Assembly: GCA_001769855.1 (NCBI GenBank)
Contig: MEPP01000025.1
Span: 62,001 to 126,000 of the forward strand
DNA: 64,000 nt
Direction: 5' to 3'
DNA from: Bdellovibrionales bacterium GWA2_49_15
GTDB taxonomy: Bacteria; Bdellovibrionota; Bacteriovoracia; Bacteriovoracales; Bacteriovoracaceae
In this document: positions 38,616-46,986 of the stretch, piece by piece
Position numbering within the stretch: the stretch's first letter is position 1
Layout: each line of letters starts with the position of its first letter
The notes under the pieces: model-generated
Told to the model about the DNA's origin: nothing
The model's database searches: none
The model's input: the letters and a program-made list of their open reading frames with translations, nothing else
Made by a program: the position numbers and the translations under genes

Positions 38616-39554
38616 TCATAATCGTTGCTTCAAATTATTGATATCATCTGCCATTGCATTAAAACACCTCTGCACTAATTCTTCAGGCATATTCAATTCA
38701 TCAAGAGGAATATCCTTTAATCGAGGTTTGACCATATAGTCAGTGTCCTTCCAAAGTTCACGAACTGCAGTGGCAACCCTTCCATATCTGCCTACAAGTT
38801 GCTCGCCCCTTTTTTTAAATTCAATCACATCATCAAGAAAATCCACACCTATAATAAAATTGACGCCTATATGCCTTAAATAATCTATGAGATTTTTATT
38901 ACTTGTTTTTAAAACATTAATATCAACAACATTCGTATCAGGATACCAAAAGGCGAAATGATTTAATTTTATTTTTTCTAATATTTTGCCTTTATAAATG
39001 GGCTTCAGTTCTGTGGAAAAAAGATCAGGTATTATTAAAGCCTTTTTTAGGTCCTGAATCTGTTCCGCCTCATTATGCCTCATTGCGCTAAATCCGATTT
39101 CATCAACCAGAAAATTCAAGTCTATGATTCGCTCTTTTGAACTTTTAAAGTGACGAAAAAGTTCAAACTCAATCGCCCCCATATTTTCATTTCTGGCACC
39201 AAAATAGGCGTAAATCAATCCTATTTCAATTCCTGAAAAGACACTGACTTCAATTTGAGCATCGAGAAGGGCGCGCAAAATTCCAAGGGCACAAACTCCC
39301 CGAGACATTCCCGGACCAAATATTATAGCGATTACTTTTTTTTTTGAAGCTTGAGTGACATCAATCGGTACTTCAGAAACTTCATCCAAAGTTGGCCCAT
39401 ATTGTGGCGAGGTATTATCTGAAATTATGATGTTCTGAGAGTGGTCAAGATCTGAAAAAGAGACGCCCTCGGCTTGAACCGGGCTTTGCCTTGCAGGTGC
39501 TGTACATCCCATCAAAAAAGCCAGGAAAATGATCCTAGTTAAACTCATTTTCAT
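38616..39554 (-). CDS. Patatin-like lipoprotein lacking the catalytic serine
   Basis: About 312 residues. The start is ambiguous among ATG 39566, 39554 and 39548 and overlaps the xseB end. The signal ends in a lipobox (FLMGC), so it is a probable lipoprotein. Residues about 75-275 follow the patatin phospholipase layout: GPGMSRGVCALGILRALLDA matches the oxyanion loop and first helix, VFSGIEIGLIYAYF matches the nucleophile elbow, and IDYLRHIGVNFIIGVDF matches the strand after the catalytic Asp. The elbow reads GIEIG (39219-39233), with Glu in place of Ser, and the Asp-Gly motif reads VVDIN. It is therefore likely catalytically dead and acts as a binding or structural protein. Confidence 0.7.
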   Translation of the reverse strand: MKMSLTRIIFLAFLMGCTAPARQSPVQAEGVSFSDLDHSQNIIISDNTSPQYGPTLDEVSEVPIDVTQASKKKVIAIIFGPGMSRGVCALGILRALLDAQIEVSVFSGIEIGLIYAYFGARNENMGAIEFELFRHFKSSKERIIDLNFLVDEIGFSAMRHNEAEQIQDLKKALIIPDLFSTELKPIYKGKILEKIKLNHFAFWYPDTNVVDINVLKTSNKNLIDYLRHIGVNFIIGVDFLDDVIEFKKRGEQLVGRYGRVATAVRELWKDTDYMVKPRLKDIPLDELNMPEELVQRCFNAMADDINNLKQRL

Positions 39555-39753
39555 CCAAGCTTTCATTTAGTTGAGTTATTTTCTTTTCCACTTCTATGAG
39601 TCTTTTCCGACACTGCTGGTACAGCTTTACACCCTCTTCGTAGATAATAATTCCTTCATCAAGCTTCAACTTGCCAGATTCTAATTTAAGTACAATGGCC
39701 TCAAGTTGATTGAGGTTTTCTTCGAAGCCTGATTGTTCTTTTTCCTTTTTCAT
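39535..39753 (-). CDS. xseB: Exodeoxyribonuclease VII small subunit
   Basis: 72 residues, typical XseB: FEENLNQLEAIVLKLESGKL followed by LDEGIIIYEEGVKLYQQCRKRL, a helical hairpin that caps XseA multimers. The large subunit XseA is not in the window. The 3' end overlaps the start of the patatin-like gene. Confidence 0.93.
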   Translation of the reverse strand: MKKEKEQSGFEENLNQLEAIVLKLESGKLKLDEGIIIYEEGVKLYQQCRKRLIEVEKKITQLNESLDENEFN

Positions 39754-39915
39754 ATAAATCCATATAATTACACGTTTTTCTGATTTTAACTCATCTATTC
39801 AAATTAAGCGAATGGGTTTGCGCCCCCATGTAGGCACAATTTTGCCCCCTAACAATAAGTGACTGAAAAATATTACCATTAGGTAGGTGATCTTTTCACC
39901 CTAAAGGTTTCAAAC

Positions 39916-40731
39916 ATGAAAGAGCTTTGGGTACCGTTATCTGGTGCAATTTCGCAGCAAAAGCTACTGGATACGGTATCGAATAATATTGCCAATATCA
40001 ACACTGCTGGATTCAAAAAAGACGACGTTGTTTTTAAAGAGTATCTTACCGCTCTGGATAAGGGGCACGACGAAATTGATCTGCCAAATAAAGAATGGGC
40101 CCCTGAAGATTTTAATAAATCTTACGGTGCTGAAAATTCTTTTGTAAAAGTTGATGGCACGTATACCAATTTTGCACAGGGAGAACTACGTCCGACAGGC
40201 AACTCGCTTGATCTTGCGATCAAGGGAAAAGGCATGTTTGAAGTTCTCGCTCCTAATGGCGCTCGCTTTACCCGCGACGGTGCCTTTTCTATCAACCGCG
40301 ATGGTATTCTTGTCAACAAGGACGGTTTCCCAATTTTATCTAAGTTTGAATCTCAAAATAACCAAGCCGCGAGCAATCCTGTGGACCGACTGATTCATAT
40401 TGATTCCGGCAAGGTTGTGATCAATGACAGCGGTGATATCTTTGTTAACGATACAAAAACTTCCTCTCTTTCACTAGTGGAGTTTGAAGACCAGAATGCT
40501 TTGGTAAAAGAAGGTCAGGGCATCTTTATTAATAAATTTGCCGACAATATAAAGAAAAGTGAAACAAACTCCTCTGTTCACCAGGGATTTATCGAAAATT
40601 CCAACGTTAACGCTTTAGAAGAGATGACCAACATGATTAAAGCGCATCGCAATTTTGAATCGATACAAAAGGTCATCAAGGCCTACGATAATATGGCAGC
40701 TAGATCTTATAGTGAGTTAACCAAGTTCTGA
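39916..40731 (+). CDS. flgF: Flagellar basal-body rod protein FlgF
   Basis: 271 residues. The N-terminal rod motif (DTVSNNIANINTAGFKKDD) and C-terminal motif (NVNALEEMTNMIKAHRNFES) are the coiled-coil ends shared by rod, hook and HAP proteins. It opens the plus-strand flagellar operon. The 162-bp upstream gap contains a small hairpin (GGTGA-TCTTT-TCACC, 39886-39900) but no promoter I can defend; a sigma-54-like string there has the wrong spacing. Confidence 0.93.
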   Translation: MKELWVPLSGAISQQKLLDTVSNNIANINTAGFKKDDVVFKEYLTALDKGHDEIDLPNKEWAPEDFNKSYGAENSFVKVDGTYTNFAQGELRPTGNSLDLAIKGKGMFEVLAPNGARFTRDGAFSINRDGILVNKDGFPILSKFESQNNQAASNPVDRLIHIDSGKVVINDSGDIFVNDTKTSSLSLVEFEDQNALVKEGQGIFINKFADNIKKSETNSSVHQGFIENSNVNALEEMTNMIKAHRNFESIQKVIKAYDNMAARSYSELTKF

Positions 40732-40738
40732 GGTATTC

Positions 40739-41581
40739 ATGAAGATTATTTTTCTTTTTCTCGCCCTTTTAATCCTCCCCAGTGAAGGGTTTTGTCTGAT
40801 GAAGGCATTAAACATAGCTGCCACCGGAATGGCATCACAGGAAATTAACGTCAGCACCATTTCAAACAACATTGCAAATATCAATACAACGGGGTTTAAA
40901 AAAGATCGCGCTGAATTTGATGATCTTCTATACGAAACAGTGACTATTGCAGGCGGCCGTTCCAGTAGCAATACTCGTTATAATGTCGGCACTCAAATCG
41001 GTACTGGTTCTAAAGTTTCCGCTGTCAGAAAAGAGCATTCTACCGGAAACCCCATGATTACCAACAACCCCTTTGATCTGATGATCAATGGGGAAGGTTT
41101 TTTCGGCATTATCTTACCCAGCAATGAAATCAAGTATACGCGTGACGGATCTTTTAACCTTGATAGCGAGGGTAATTTAGTGACGAGGCTCGGTTACAAG
41201 GTTTTTCCAGGAATTACCTTTCCTCAAGGAACTACTACAACAACCATTGGTGAAAACGGTAACGTTGAAGCCTTTTTGAAAAATCAGATCGAACCAACGA
41301 ACCTAGGTATTTTGCCTATTTTTAATTTTACCAATCCCGTAGGCTTAAAATCTGAAGGCGGAAACCTATATCAAATAACCCAAGCAAGCGGGCCTCCAAT
41401 TCAGCAAATTCCCGGTCAAGGCAATGCGGGAAAAATAATGCAGGGAACTTTAGAATCCAGCAACGTGAGTATAATGGTTGAAATGACTAACCTTATAAAG
41501 GCCCAACGGGCCTACGAAATGAATTCAAAAGTGATGGGTGTTGCCGACCAAATGTTGCAAACAGTGAACAATATTCGATGA
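40739..41581 (+). CDS. flgG: Flagellar distal rod protein FlgG with N-terminal extension
   Basis: 280 residues. Family similarity begins at the second methionine, residue 21 (MKALNIAATGMASQEINVST), with NNIANINTTGFKKDR following and VEMTNLIKAQRAYEMNSKV at the C-terminus. Residues 1-20 form a signal-peptide-like hydrophobic extension not usual in FlgG. The upstream ATG (40739) has GAGG 5 nt before it; the internal ATG (40799) has AAGGG 9 nt before it. Both starts are possible. It follows flgF by 7 nt and overlaps flgA by ATGA. Confidence 0.93.
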   Translation: MKIIFLFLALLILPSEGFCLMKALNIAATGMASQEINVSTISNNIANINTTGFKKDRAEFDDLLYETVTIAGGRSSSNTRYNVGTQIGTGSKVSAVRKEHSTGNPMITNNPFDLMINGEGFFGIILPSNEIKYTRDGSFNLDSEGNLVTRLGYKVFPGITFPQGTTTTTIGENGNVEAFLKNQIEPTNLGILPIFNFTNPVGLKSEGGNLYQITQASGPPIQQIPGQGNAGKIMQGTLESSNVSIMVEMTNLIKAQRAYEMNSKVMGVADQMLQTVNNIR

Positions 41582-42447
41582 AATATTTTATTTTTGTCAC
41601 ACTTTTTTTGATCTCCACATTTCACAGCCCTCAGGCCTGTGAAATCGAATTATGCTCAAAATTTCTTATTCTCGACAGCGCGAATCCAAAATCTGGCAGT
41701 CTTGCCGACGGAATAATCAAGAATTCCAACTGCGCCGAAGAAGATCAAAAAAAAGTTGTCCAGTTTCTAACCCAAACACATGGTGTTTTAAACACAGCGA
41801 TTTTGCAGAGATATTTTAGCAGCATTACTTTTCGCCCAAAGCAGATCGAAATTCAAAAAATCTCGCGGGAATTCGCGATCGATTATTCAAAAACGCAGCT
41901 CATGACTTTCATAGAAAAAGTCCACTTTCACAAAGGCAGCCTTTGCGTTGAAAATTCTGAAATTCAGACATCATGTGATTCCTGTACCTCGGCTGGTAAA
42001 AAAAATATAACCCTGTTGATTCGTGGAAATAAAATCAATTATACCATTCCCATTGACCTCGTTCTTAAAACGCAAGTGAAGGCGTATATCGCAAATCGCT
42101 CTTTCGCCCCAGGGGATAGGCTTGATCCTTCTCAGCTTAGCGAGGTTGACCTTCTAACAGAAGCACCTGCTCAAACACAAATCAATTTTGATAAAATCAG
42201 ATTTTACTCCCCTACGCACAACCTCACCAAGGGTGATGTGATCAAGACAACTGATCTCTTAGCTTCCATGGTTGTTCGCCCGGGAAAAACCTCCCGCGTA
42301 ATTTTCAAGAGTGACAACATGAGCATCCAAACTGAAGGGCGGGCCCTTCAAGGAGCTACTTTCGGACAGACAGTTCAAGTGCAACTCAAACATAAGACCA
42401 TCAGCGCATTAGCGACAGATTTTGATGAGGTAACGGTGGAACTATGA
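41578..42447 (+). CDS. flgA: Flagellar P-ring assembly chaperone FlgA
   Basis: 289 residues. A Sec signal peptide (FIFVTLFLISTFHSPQA) is followed by a divergent N-terminal domain containing a CDSC-type cysteine cluster (TSCDSCTSAG), then the SAF-like region (KAYIANRSFAPGDRLDPSQL) and a C-terminal FlgA barrel ending in FGQTVQVQLKHKTISALA. It assists FlgI polymerisation in the periplasm. It is joined by ATGA overlaps to flgG and flgH. Confidence 0.88.
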   Translation: MKYFIFVTLFLISTFHSPQACEIELCSKFLILDSANPKSGSLADGIIKNSNCAEEDQKKVVQFLTQTHGVLNTAILQRYFSSITFRPKQIEIQKISREFAIDYSKTQLMTFIEKVHFHKGSLCVENSEIQTSCDSCTSAGKKNITLLIRGNKINYTIPIDLVLKTQVKAYIANRSFAPGDRLDPSQLSEVDLLTEAPAQTQINFDKIRFYSPTHNLTKGDVIKTTDLLASMVVRPGKTSRVIFKSDNMSIQTEGRALQGATFGQTVQVQLKHKTISALATDFDEVTVEL

Positions 42448-43205
42448 AAATTATTCAACTGCTCCTATTTTCTTTTTTTATAACCAGCTGCTCTTCGTAC
42501 ATAAATTCTTTATATGACCAGATGGACAAAGGCTCCGGTCGCTCCAGTCGCGTTGCACCCCGCAGTGATAAGTTTGACGTATATAGAAAACGTCGCAATG
42601 GTTCTAATTCAAATTTAGTATCCACTTCCACACAAAAAAGCATTGATCCATCAGTTAAACGTCAATATGGCCCTGAAAATGAAGTAAAAAGACGTTATAC
42701 CTCCGATGAGATCTATGATAGCGGCACAGACAATAGTCTATGGAACGGCCAGGGGAGAGACAGCTTTCTTTTTACTCAAGATTCCAAGAAACGTCAGGGC
42801 GATATTATTTTGGTTAATGTCATGACTCGCCTAAAGAATGATATCACCGCCGAGCTGAAGCGCGTTTTTCCCGCTCCGCAAGTAATGTCTGTAAAAAAAT
42901 CAAAAAAGAAGGAAAAAGCTAAAGCCGGCGAGAATGAAAAGCCTGAAGGCGACGCTGAACCAAAGCCCGAAGACACTGCAGGAGCAGACAAACAAGAAGA
43001 GGCAGTTCATGATAAAATTTCGACTGTAATTATTGAAGAAATCAACAAGGATCACATTTTACTTTCTGGACGCAAGAACATTCTTTTTAGAAACAGAAAA
43101 CACTTGGTGGAAGTTCAAGCTCTAGTCTCTCGCAGAAATATTTCCGCAGAGGACTTTATAAGCTCTGACGAGATTATTGAAACAAATATCACAGTACTGA
43201 GGTAA
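42444..43205 (+). CDS. flgH: Flagellar L-ring protein FlgH
   Basis: 253 residues. A lipoprotein signal (FFITSCSS lipobox) is present. The family core is seen in GTDNSLWNGQGRDSFLFTQD, QGDIILVNV and a C-terminal RNISAEDFISSDEIIETNITV strand set. Between the two core halves lies a 40-residue Lys/Glu/Pro-rich low-complexity insertion (about 42894-43011). It forms the outer-membrane bushing of the flagellum. It overlaps flgA by ATGA. Confidence 0.88.
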   Translation: MKIIQLLLFSFFITSCSSYINSLYDQMDKGSGRSSRVAPRSDKFDVYRKRRNGSNSNLVSTSTQKSIDPSVKRQYGPENEVKRRYTSDEIYDSGTDNSLWNGQGRDSFLFTQDSKKRQGDIILVNVMTRLKNDITAELKRVFPAPQVMSVKKSKKKEKAKAGENEKPEGDAEPKPEDTAGADKQEEAVHDKISTVIIEEINKDHILLSGRKNILFRNRKHLVEVQALVSRRNISAEDFISSDEIIETNITVLR

Positions 43206-43208
43206 CTC

Positions 43209-44228
43209 ATGTTGAAAATTGTATGTCTTCCTTTATTTTTGTTTCTTCTGTGTAGCGTAAATGCGACAGAAAGTCGTCTCAAAGACTTAGTGACCGTTAA
43301 GGGCGTACGCGCCAATCCAGTTTTGGGATATGGACTCGTGATAGGTCTCAATGGCACCGGCGATGCTGGGGGAGAAATTACTAATAACTCTTTAAAACTT
43401 CTCTTTCAAAAACTTGGTCTTGACCCTAAGCGTGAAATTGTGTCCAAAAATGTTGCTGCCGTTATAGTCACTGGGGACCTGCCTGCTTTTGCGCGCCAGG
43501 GCCAAAAGGTTGATGTAAAAGTTTCATCCATTGGAGACGCCTCAAGCCTAGCCGGAGGAACCTTGCTCATCACTCCTTTAAAAGGTGGTGATGGTCAAAT
43601 TTATGCACTTGCGAGCGGCAGCATTTCGATTGGAGGTCTCAAACAGGGAGAAAAATTCGCTACCATTGGCACTATTCCTGATGGTGCCATTATTGAGAAA
43701 GAGCTTGTCACCGACTTTGAAAAAAAGAAGTCGGTTCGCCTCGGATTGAACAATTCGGATTTTACCACAGCAGCTAGAATTGAAAAAATCCTCAATACCG
43801 AATTGGGCGGCAAATATGCCATGGCCCGCGATGCTTCAACAATTGATCTTATTATTCCCTTTGAATATCAGCGAAATGTGGTTCAGCTGATGGCACTTAT
43901 TGAAAATTTCAAAATTCATTCTGATCAGAAGGCAAAAATCGTTATTAATGAGCGGACAGGTACGATCGTGGCAGGTGGCGATGTCGTACTAAAACCTGTG
44001 GCCATTGCCCATGGATCTTTGACAATTGAAATCAAGGATTCTGACGCCAATGTCAGTGGTGGCAGCAAGAAAAAAGGGGATTCACTTTACTTCATCGATA
44101 AAAAAGCTACTTTGAGTGATCTCGTCAAGGCACTCAATGCCTTCGGTGCAACGCCTGAGGATTTGATCTCGATATTTCAAGCACTTAAGCACAACGGCGC
44201 CCTCGTCGCAGACATTGAACTGCTCTAG
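43209..44228 (+). CDS. flgI: Flagellar P-ring protein FlgI
   Basis: 339 residues. A signal peptide (LPLFLFLLCSVNA) is followed by the conserved RLKDLVTVKGVRANPVLGYG and GLVIGLNGTGDAG, with GTIVAGGDVVLKPVAIAHG and a C-terminal LVKALNAFGATPEDLISI. It assembles around the rod in the peptidoglycan layer. It begins 3 nt after flgH. Confidence 0.96.
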   Translation: MLKIVCLPLFLFLLCSVNATESRLKDLVTVKGVRANPVLGYGLVIGLNGTGDAGGEITNNSLKLLFQKLGLDPKREIVSKNVAAVIVTGDLPAFARQGQKVDVKVSSIGDASSLAGGTLLITPLKGGDGQIYALASGSISIGGLKQGEKFATIGTIPDGAIIEKELVTDFEKKKSVRLGLNNSDFTTAARIEKILNTELGGKYAMARDASTIDLIIPFEYQRNVVQLMALIENFKIHSDQKAKIVINERTGTIVAGGDVVLKPVAIAHGSLTIEIKDSDANVSGGSKKKGDSLYFIDKKATLSDLVKALNAFGATPEDLISIFQALKHNGALVADIELL

Positions 44229-44332
44229 CTATAGCTAAAATTTCCCATCTGATCAGTGTTTTGTTCCCTCTGTTCTATTCTGATAGAATATTATGAAGTA
44301 CCCCTATTAGGGGCCATTTCCAGGAAGGAAAT

Positions 44333-44683
44333 TTGAGCATAACAGTACCTCCATCACATCAGCCTAAACGTGATTCGAACGGAATCCAGTACGTTCCTAA
44401 AGACTATGTTGAGGTTGCGGAGGCCCAAGAAGCAAGCTTTCTAAAATTGATGTTTGATGAAATGAAAAATTCGATCGAGCATGCAGAGGAACCAAGCTCT
44501 GCGGAAGGGATCTATCAATCCCTTCTGACTGATGAGCAAGCTCAATCGCTGGCATCTCACCCAGATGGTGTTGGTATTAAAAATCTAATCCTAGATCAAA
44601 TATATCCTCAGAAATTTCGCTCAAAAGAGGGCTATGAGGCGTATCAGGCCATGACAAAAGGAAATGGAAAACCAAGGGAGTAA
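44333..44683 (+). CDS. flgJ: FlgJ-type rod-binding protein (no muramidase domain)
   Basis: 116 residues starting at TTG 44333, supported by AGGAAGGA just upstream. EAQEASFLKLMFDEMKNSI and YQSLLTDEQAQSLASHPDGVGI correspond to the rod-binding domain of FlgJ. The C-terminal peptidoglycan hydrolase found in gamma-proteobacteria is absent, as is common elsewhere. The 104-bp gap after flgI holds two small inverted repeats (44273-44288 and 44301-44313). Confidence 0.75.
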   Translation: MSITVPPSHQPKRDSNGIQYVPKDYVEVAEAQEASFLKLMFDEMKNSIEHAEEPSSAEGIYQSLLTDEQAQSLASHPDGVGIKNLILDQIYPQKFRSKEGYEAYQAMTKGNGKPRE

Positions 44684-44686
44684 TTT

Positions 44687-45007
44687 ATGGCAGGACCAGT
44701 AGAGAACAACACCAAGGCACCCTTCTTTCCCGAAAAGAAAATTGGGAACTTGCGAAGCAAAAATCCTGTCGCACCCAGAAATGAGGCTGCCCGACAGGCC
44801 TCAATTGAAAAAACAACTTCGAAAGATGCAAAGGTCGATATCAGTGACGGCATTAAAGATTTTGCAAGAATCAAAAAAGCCGCTGTGGGAGCACCACCGC
44901 CTGACAATTCTGCAAAAATTGCAAGCCTAAAACAGTCTATAAAAAATGGAACATATGAAGTTGACTACGACGGCCTGGCAGAAAAAATGATGGCATCAGA
45001 ATTTTGA
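44687..45007 (+). CDS. flgM: Anti-sigma-28 factor FlgM
   Basis: 106 residues. A polar disordered N-terminal half precedes a C-terminal sigma-binding part (ISDGIKDFARIKKA, then KIASLKQSIKNGTYEVDYDGLAEKMM), which is the FlgM pattern. It holds FliA until hook completion. AAGGGAG precedes the ATG. flgN follows immediately. Confidence 0.85.
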   Translation: MAGPVENNTKAPFFPEKKIGNLRSKNPVAPRNEAARQASIEKTTSKDAKVDISDGIKDFARIKKAAVGAPPPDNSAKIASLKQSIKNGTYEVDYDGLAEKMMASEF

Positions 45008-45009
45008 TT

Positions 45010-45519
45010 ATGAAAAATTTAGACACCTCCATTGATCTCGAAACCTACCAACATGCTGTTGCAATCTGGCGTGAGTTTTGTGATCTTCACTTTAATCTCT
45101 TTGAAATAACAGCTGCCGAATATTCTTGTTTATTGAGCAGTGATATCGAGAATCTTGAAATCACGACTTTAGAAAAAAATAAGATAATCGCTGCCATTGA
45201 TTTGGCTGACGCCAAAAGGCAGTCTTTTATTTTGAATTTGCAGTTGCAATACGGTCTAAGCAACATTGCCACGGTGTCAGATCTTATCGTTTTCCTAGAA
45301 AAAACTGCGCCAGAACCGCTCGTGAGAAATTTTGTGGGATTCAATTCGCTACTTAAGGATCTGATTGAAAAGATCAAAGAACAGAATAAAAAGAATCAGA
45401 TTTTCTTAAATAAGGCGATCTATCATTTGCAAGAACTGCGTGAGAGCACAACCGGGAAAAAGACTGTGCATACATATAATTCCAAGGGCAAGCTTGCTGG
45501 CTTAGCAGGAACCAAATAG
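45010..45519 (+). CDS. flgN: FlgN-like chaperone
   Basis: 169 residues from ATG 45010, just past the flgM stop (a TTG at 45004 overlaps that stop). It is almost wholly helical with heptads (LKDLIEKIKEQNKKNQIFLNKAI) and a basic C-terminal tail, as expected for the export chaperone of FlgK and FlgL, whose genes follow directly. The identification rests on position and shape more than on residues. Confidence 0.7.
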   Translation: MKNLDTSIDLETYQHAVAIWREFCDLHFNLFEITAAEYSCLLSSDIENLEITTLEKNKIIAAIDLADAKRQSFILNLQLQYGLSNIATVSDLIVFLEKTAPEPLVRNFVGFNSLLKDLIEKIKEQNKKNQIFLNKAIYHLQELRESTTGKKTVHTYNSKGKLAGLAGTK

Positions 45520-45528
45520 GAGCACACC

Positions 45529-46974
45529 TTGACGGACATCCTGAGCATAGGCAAATCAGGCTTGGGTGCCAGCAAAAAATCCATGGAAGTTGCTGGCCAC
45601 AACGTTGCAAACGCCAATACAGAGGGCTACTCACGCCAACGTGTCAAACAAACAACCGGGGTGCCTATCACAAAGGACGGGTTAGTGATGGGGTCTGGCG
45701 CACGCGTGCATGGAGTAGAGCGGATAGATGCAAAGCATATCGAGCAACGCCTGGCCGGAGCTATCACCAGCCATGAATACAACCATGAGCGATTGGAGCA
45801 GTTAGAGCAGGTCGAAAGTATTTTCAATGAAACCGAATCGGAAGGCCTTAACAAAATTGTTAACAAGTTTTTTAATTCTTTTCGTGACCTTGCCAACCAG
45901 CCTGAAAATGAGACCATGCGTTCTGTCGTGCGTGATAATGCCAAGTTAATTGTCAAAGATTTCAACCGGATTCGCTCAACGCTGGATGAGCTCGCACGCG
46001 GAGTTGACAAGCGGTTAGAGCGTGAAATGGTTAATATCAATCAAATTTCAAACCATTTGGCAGATATTAATAAAAAAATTACCAATATTGAGGCCCTCGG
46101 CGGCGAGAGCGGTGACTTGCGCGATCAACGTGATGTGGCCATTAGATCTCTGGCCGAGTATTTTGATGTCTCTACCTATACTGATAATAAAAACCATTTT
46201 ATTGTCAATGCCGAGGGAGTTGGTACCATTATCTCCGCCACCGAAGTCCAGGAACTTGCAGTGAAAGGGCAACCTTTAGAAACATCTCCAAACGGCATGA
46301 GTGGCGCGGTCGAAATCTATTTTAAAAATCGTCCAAGCGGTTTTATTTCAGACAAATTCGCAAACGGAAAACTGGCATCATTATTAAAAGTGCGAAACGT
46401 TGATCTTCGCAAAATGCAAACCGATATAGATCAAGTTGCTTACACCCTCACAAAGAGTGTCAATGCAATTCATTCGAAGGGTTTTATTTACAAACCTGGC
46501 ATCTCTATCGAAGGCGAGAATGCTGGTGAATATACTAACGTAAACTTCTTTAAGGACCTATCTTCATCTGAAAATGCTTCAACGGAGATGTCCCTTAGCG
46601 ATGAAGTTCAAGAGGATTTAGCGAATATTGTAACTGCCTTGGCCCCCAATGCTCCTGGGGATAACAGAATTGCCTTGGCCATCAGCAAATTGGAAAATGC
46701 TAAACTGATGGCAGAGGGCACTTCCACGATTGAGGATCAGTATCTTAAAAGCATCGGGCACGTCGGTGTTCAAACCGGCAAGGCGCGCGTCGATACAGAG
46801 CAATCTGAAGGCCTTTTGGCACAAACAAGGGCCATTAAAGAAAGGATTACAGGAGTCTCGATTGATGAGGAAGCCGCAAATATGATTAAATTTCAACATG
46901 CTTATGAAGCATCAGCGAAAGTCTTAAAAGCTGCGGATGATATGTTTCAGGTTGTATTAGGAATTAAGAGGTAG
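45529..46974 (+). CDS. flgK: Flagellar hook-associated protein 1 FlgK
   Basis: 481 residues starting at TTG 45529 with AGGAG 6 nt upstream. N-terminal GHNVANANTEGYSRQRV and C-terminal ISIDEEAANMIKFQHAYEASAKV motifs are conserved; the NLRDQRD-like motif (SGDLRDQRDVAIRSLAEYFD) is also seen. It forms the hook-filament junction. It is followed 12 nt later by flgL. Confidence 0.96.
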   Translation: MTDILSIGKSGLGASKKSMEVAGHNVANANTEGYSRQRVKQTTGVPITKDGLVMGSGARVHGVERIDAKHIEQRLAGAITSHEYNHERLEQLEQVESIFNETESEGLNKIVNKFFNSFRDLANQPENETMRSVVRDNAKLIVKDFNRIRSTLDELARGVDKRLEREMVNINQISNHLADINKKITNIEALGGESGDLRDQRDVAIRSLAEYFDVSTYTDNKNHFIVNAEGVGTIISATEVQELAVKGQPLETSPNGMSGAVEIYFKNRPSGFISDKFANGKLASLLKVRNVDLRKMQTDIDQVAYTLTKSVNAIHSKGFIYKPGISIEGENAGEYTNVNFFKDLSSSENASTEMSLSDEVQEDLANIVTALAPNAPGDNRIALAISKLENAKLMAEGTSTIEDQYLKSIGHVGVQTGKARVDTEQSEGLLAQTRAIKERITGVSIDEEAANMIKFQHAYEASAKVLKAADDMFQVVLGIKR

Positions 46975-46986
46975 AGAGTTTAAACA

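Noticed and set aside
39832..39846. Sigma-54-like string AGGCAC...TTGCC upstream of flgF
   Set aside because: The GG-to-GC distance is 11 instead of the strict 12, so it should not work as a -24/-12 promoter. The flgF promoter remains unknown.
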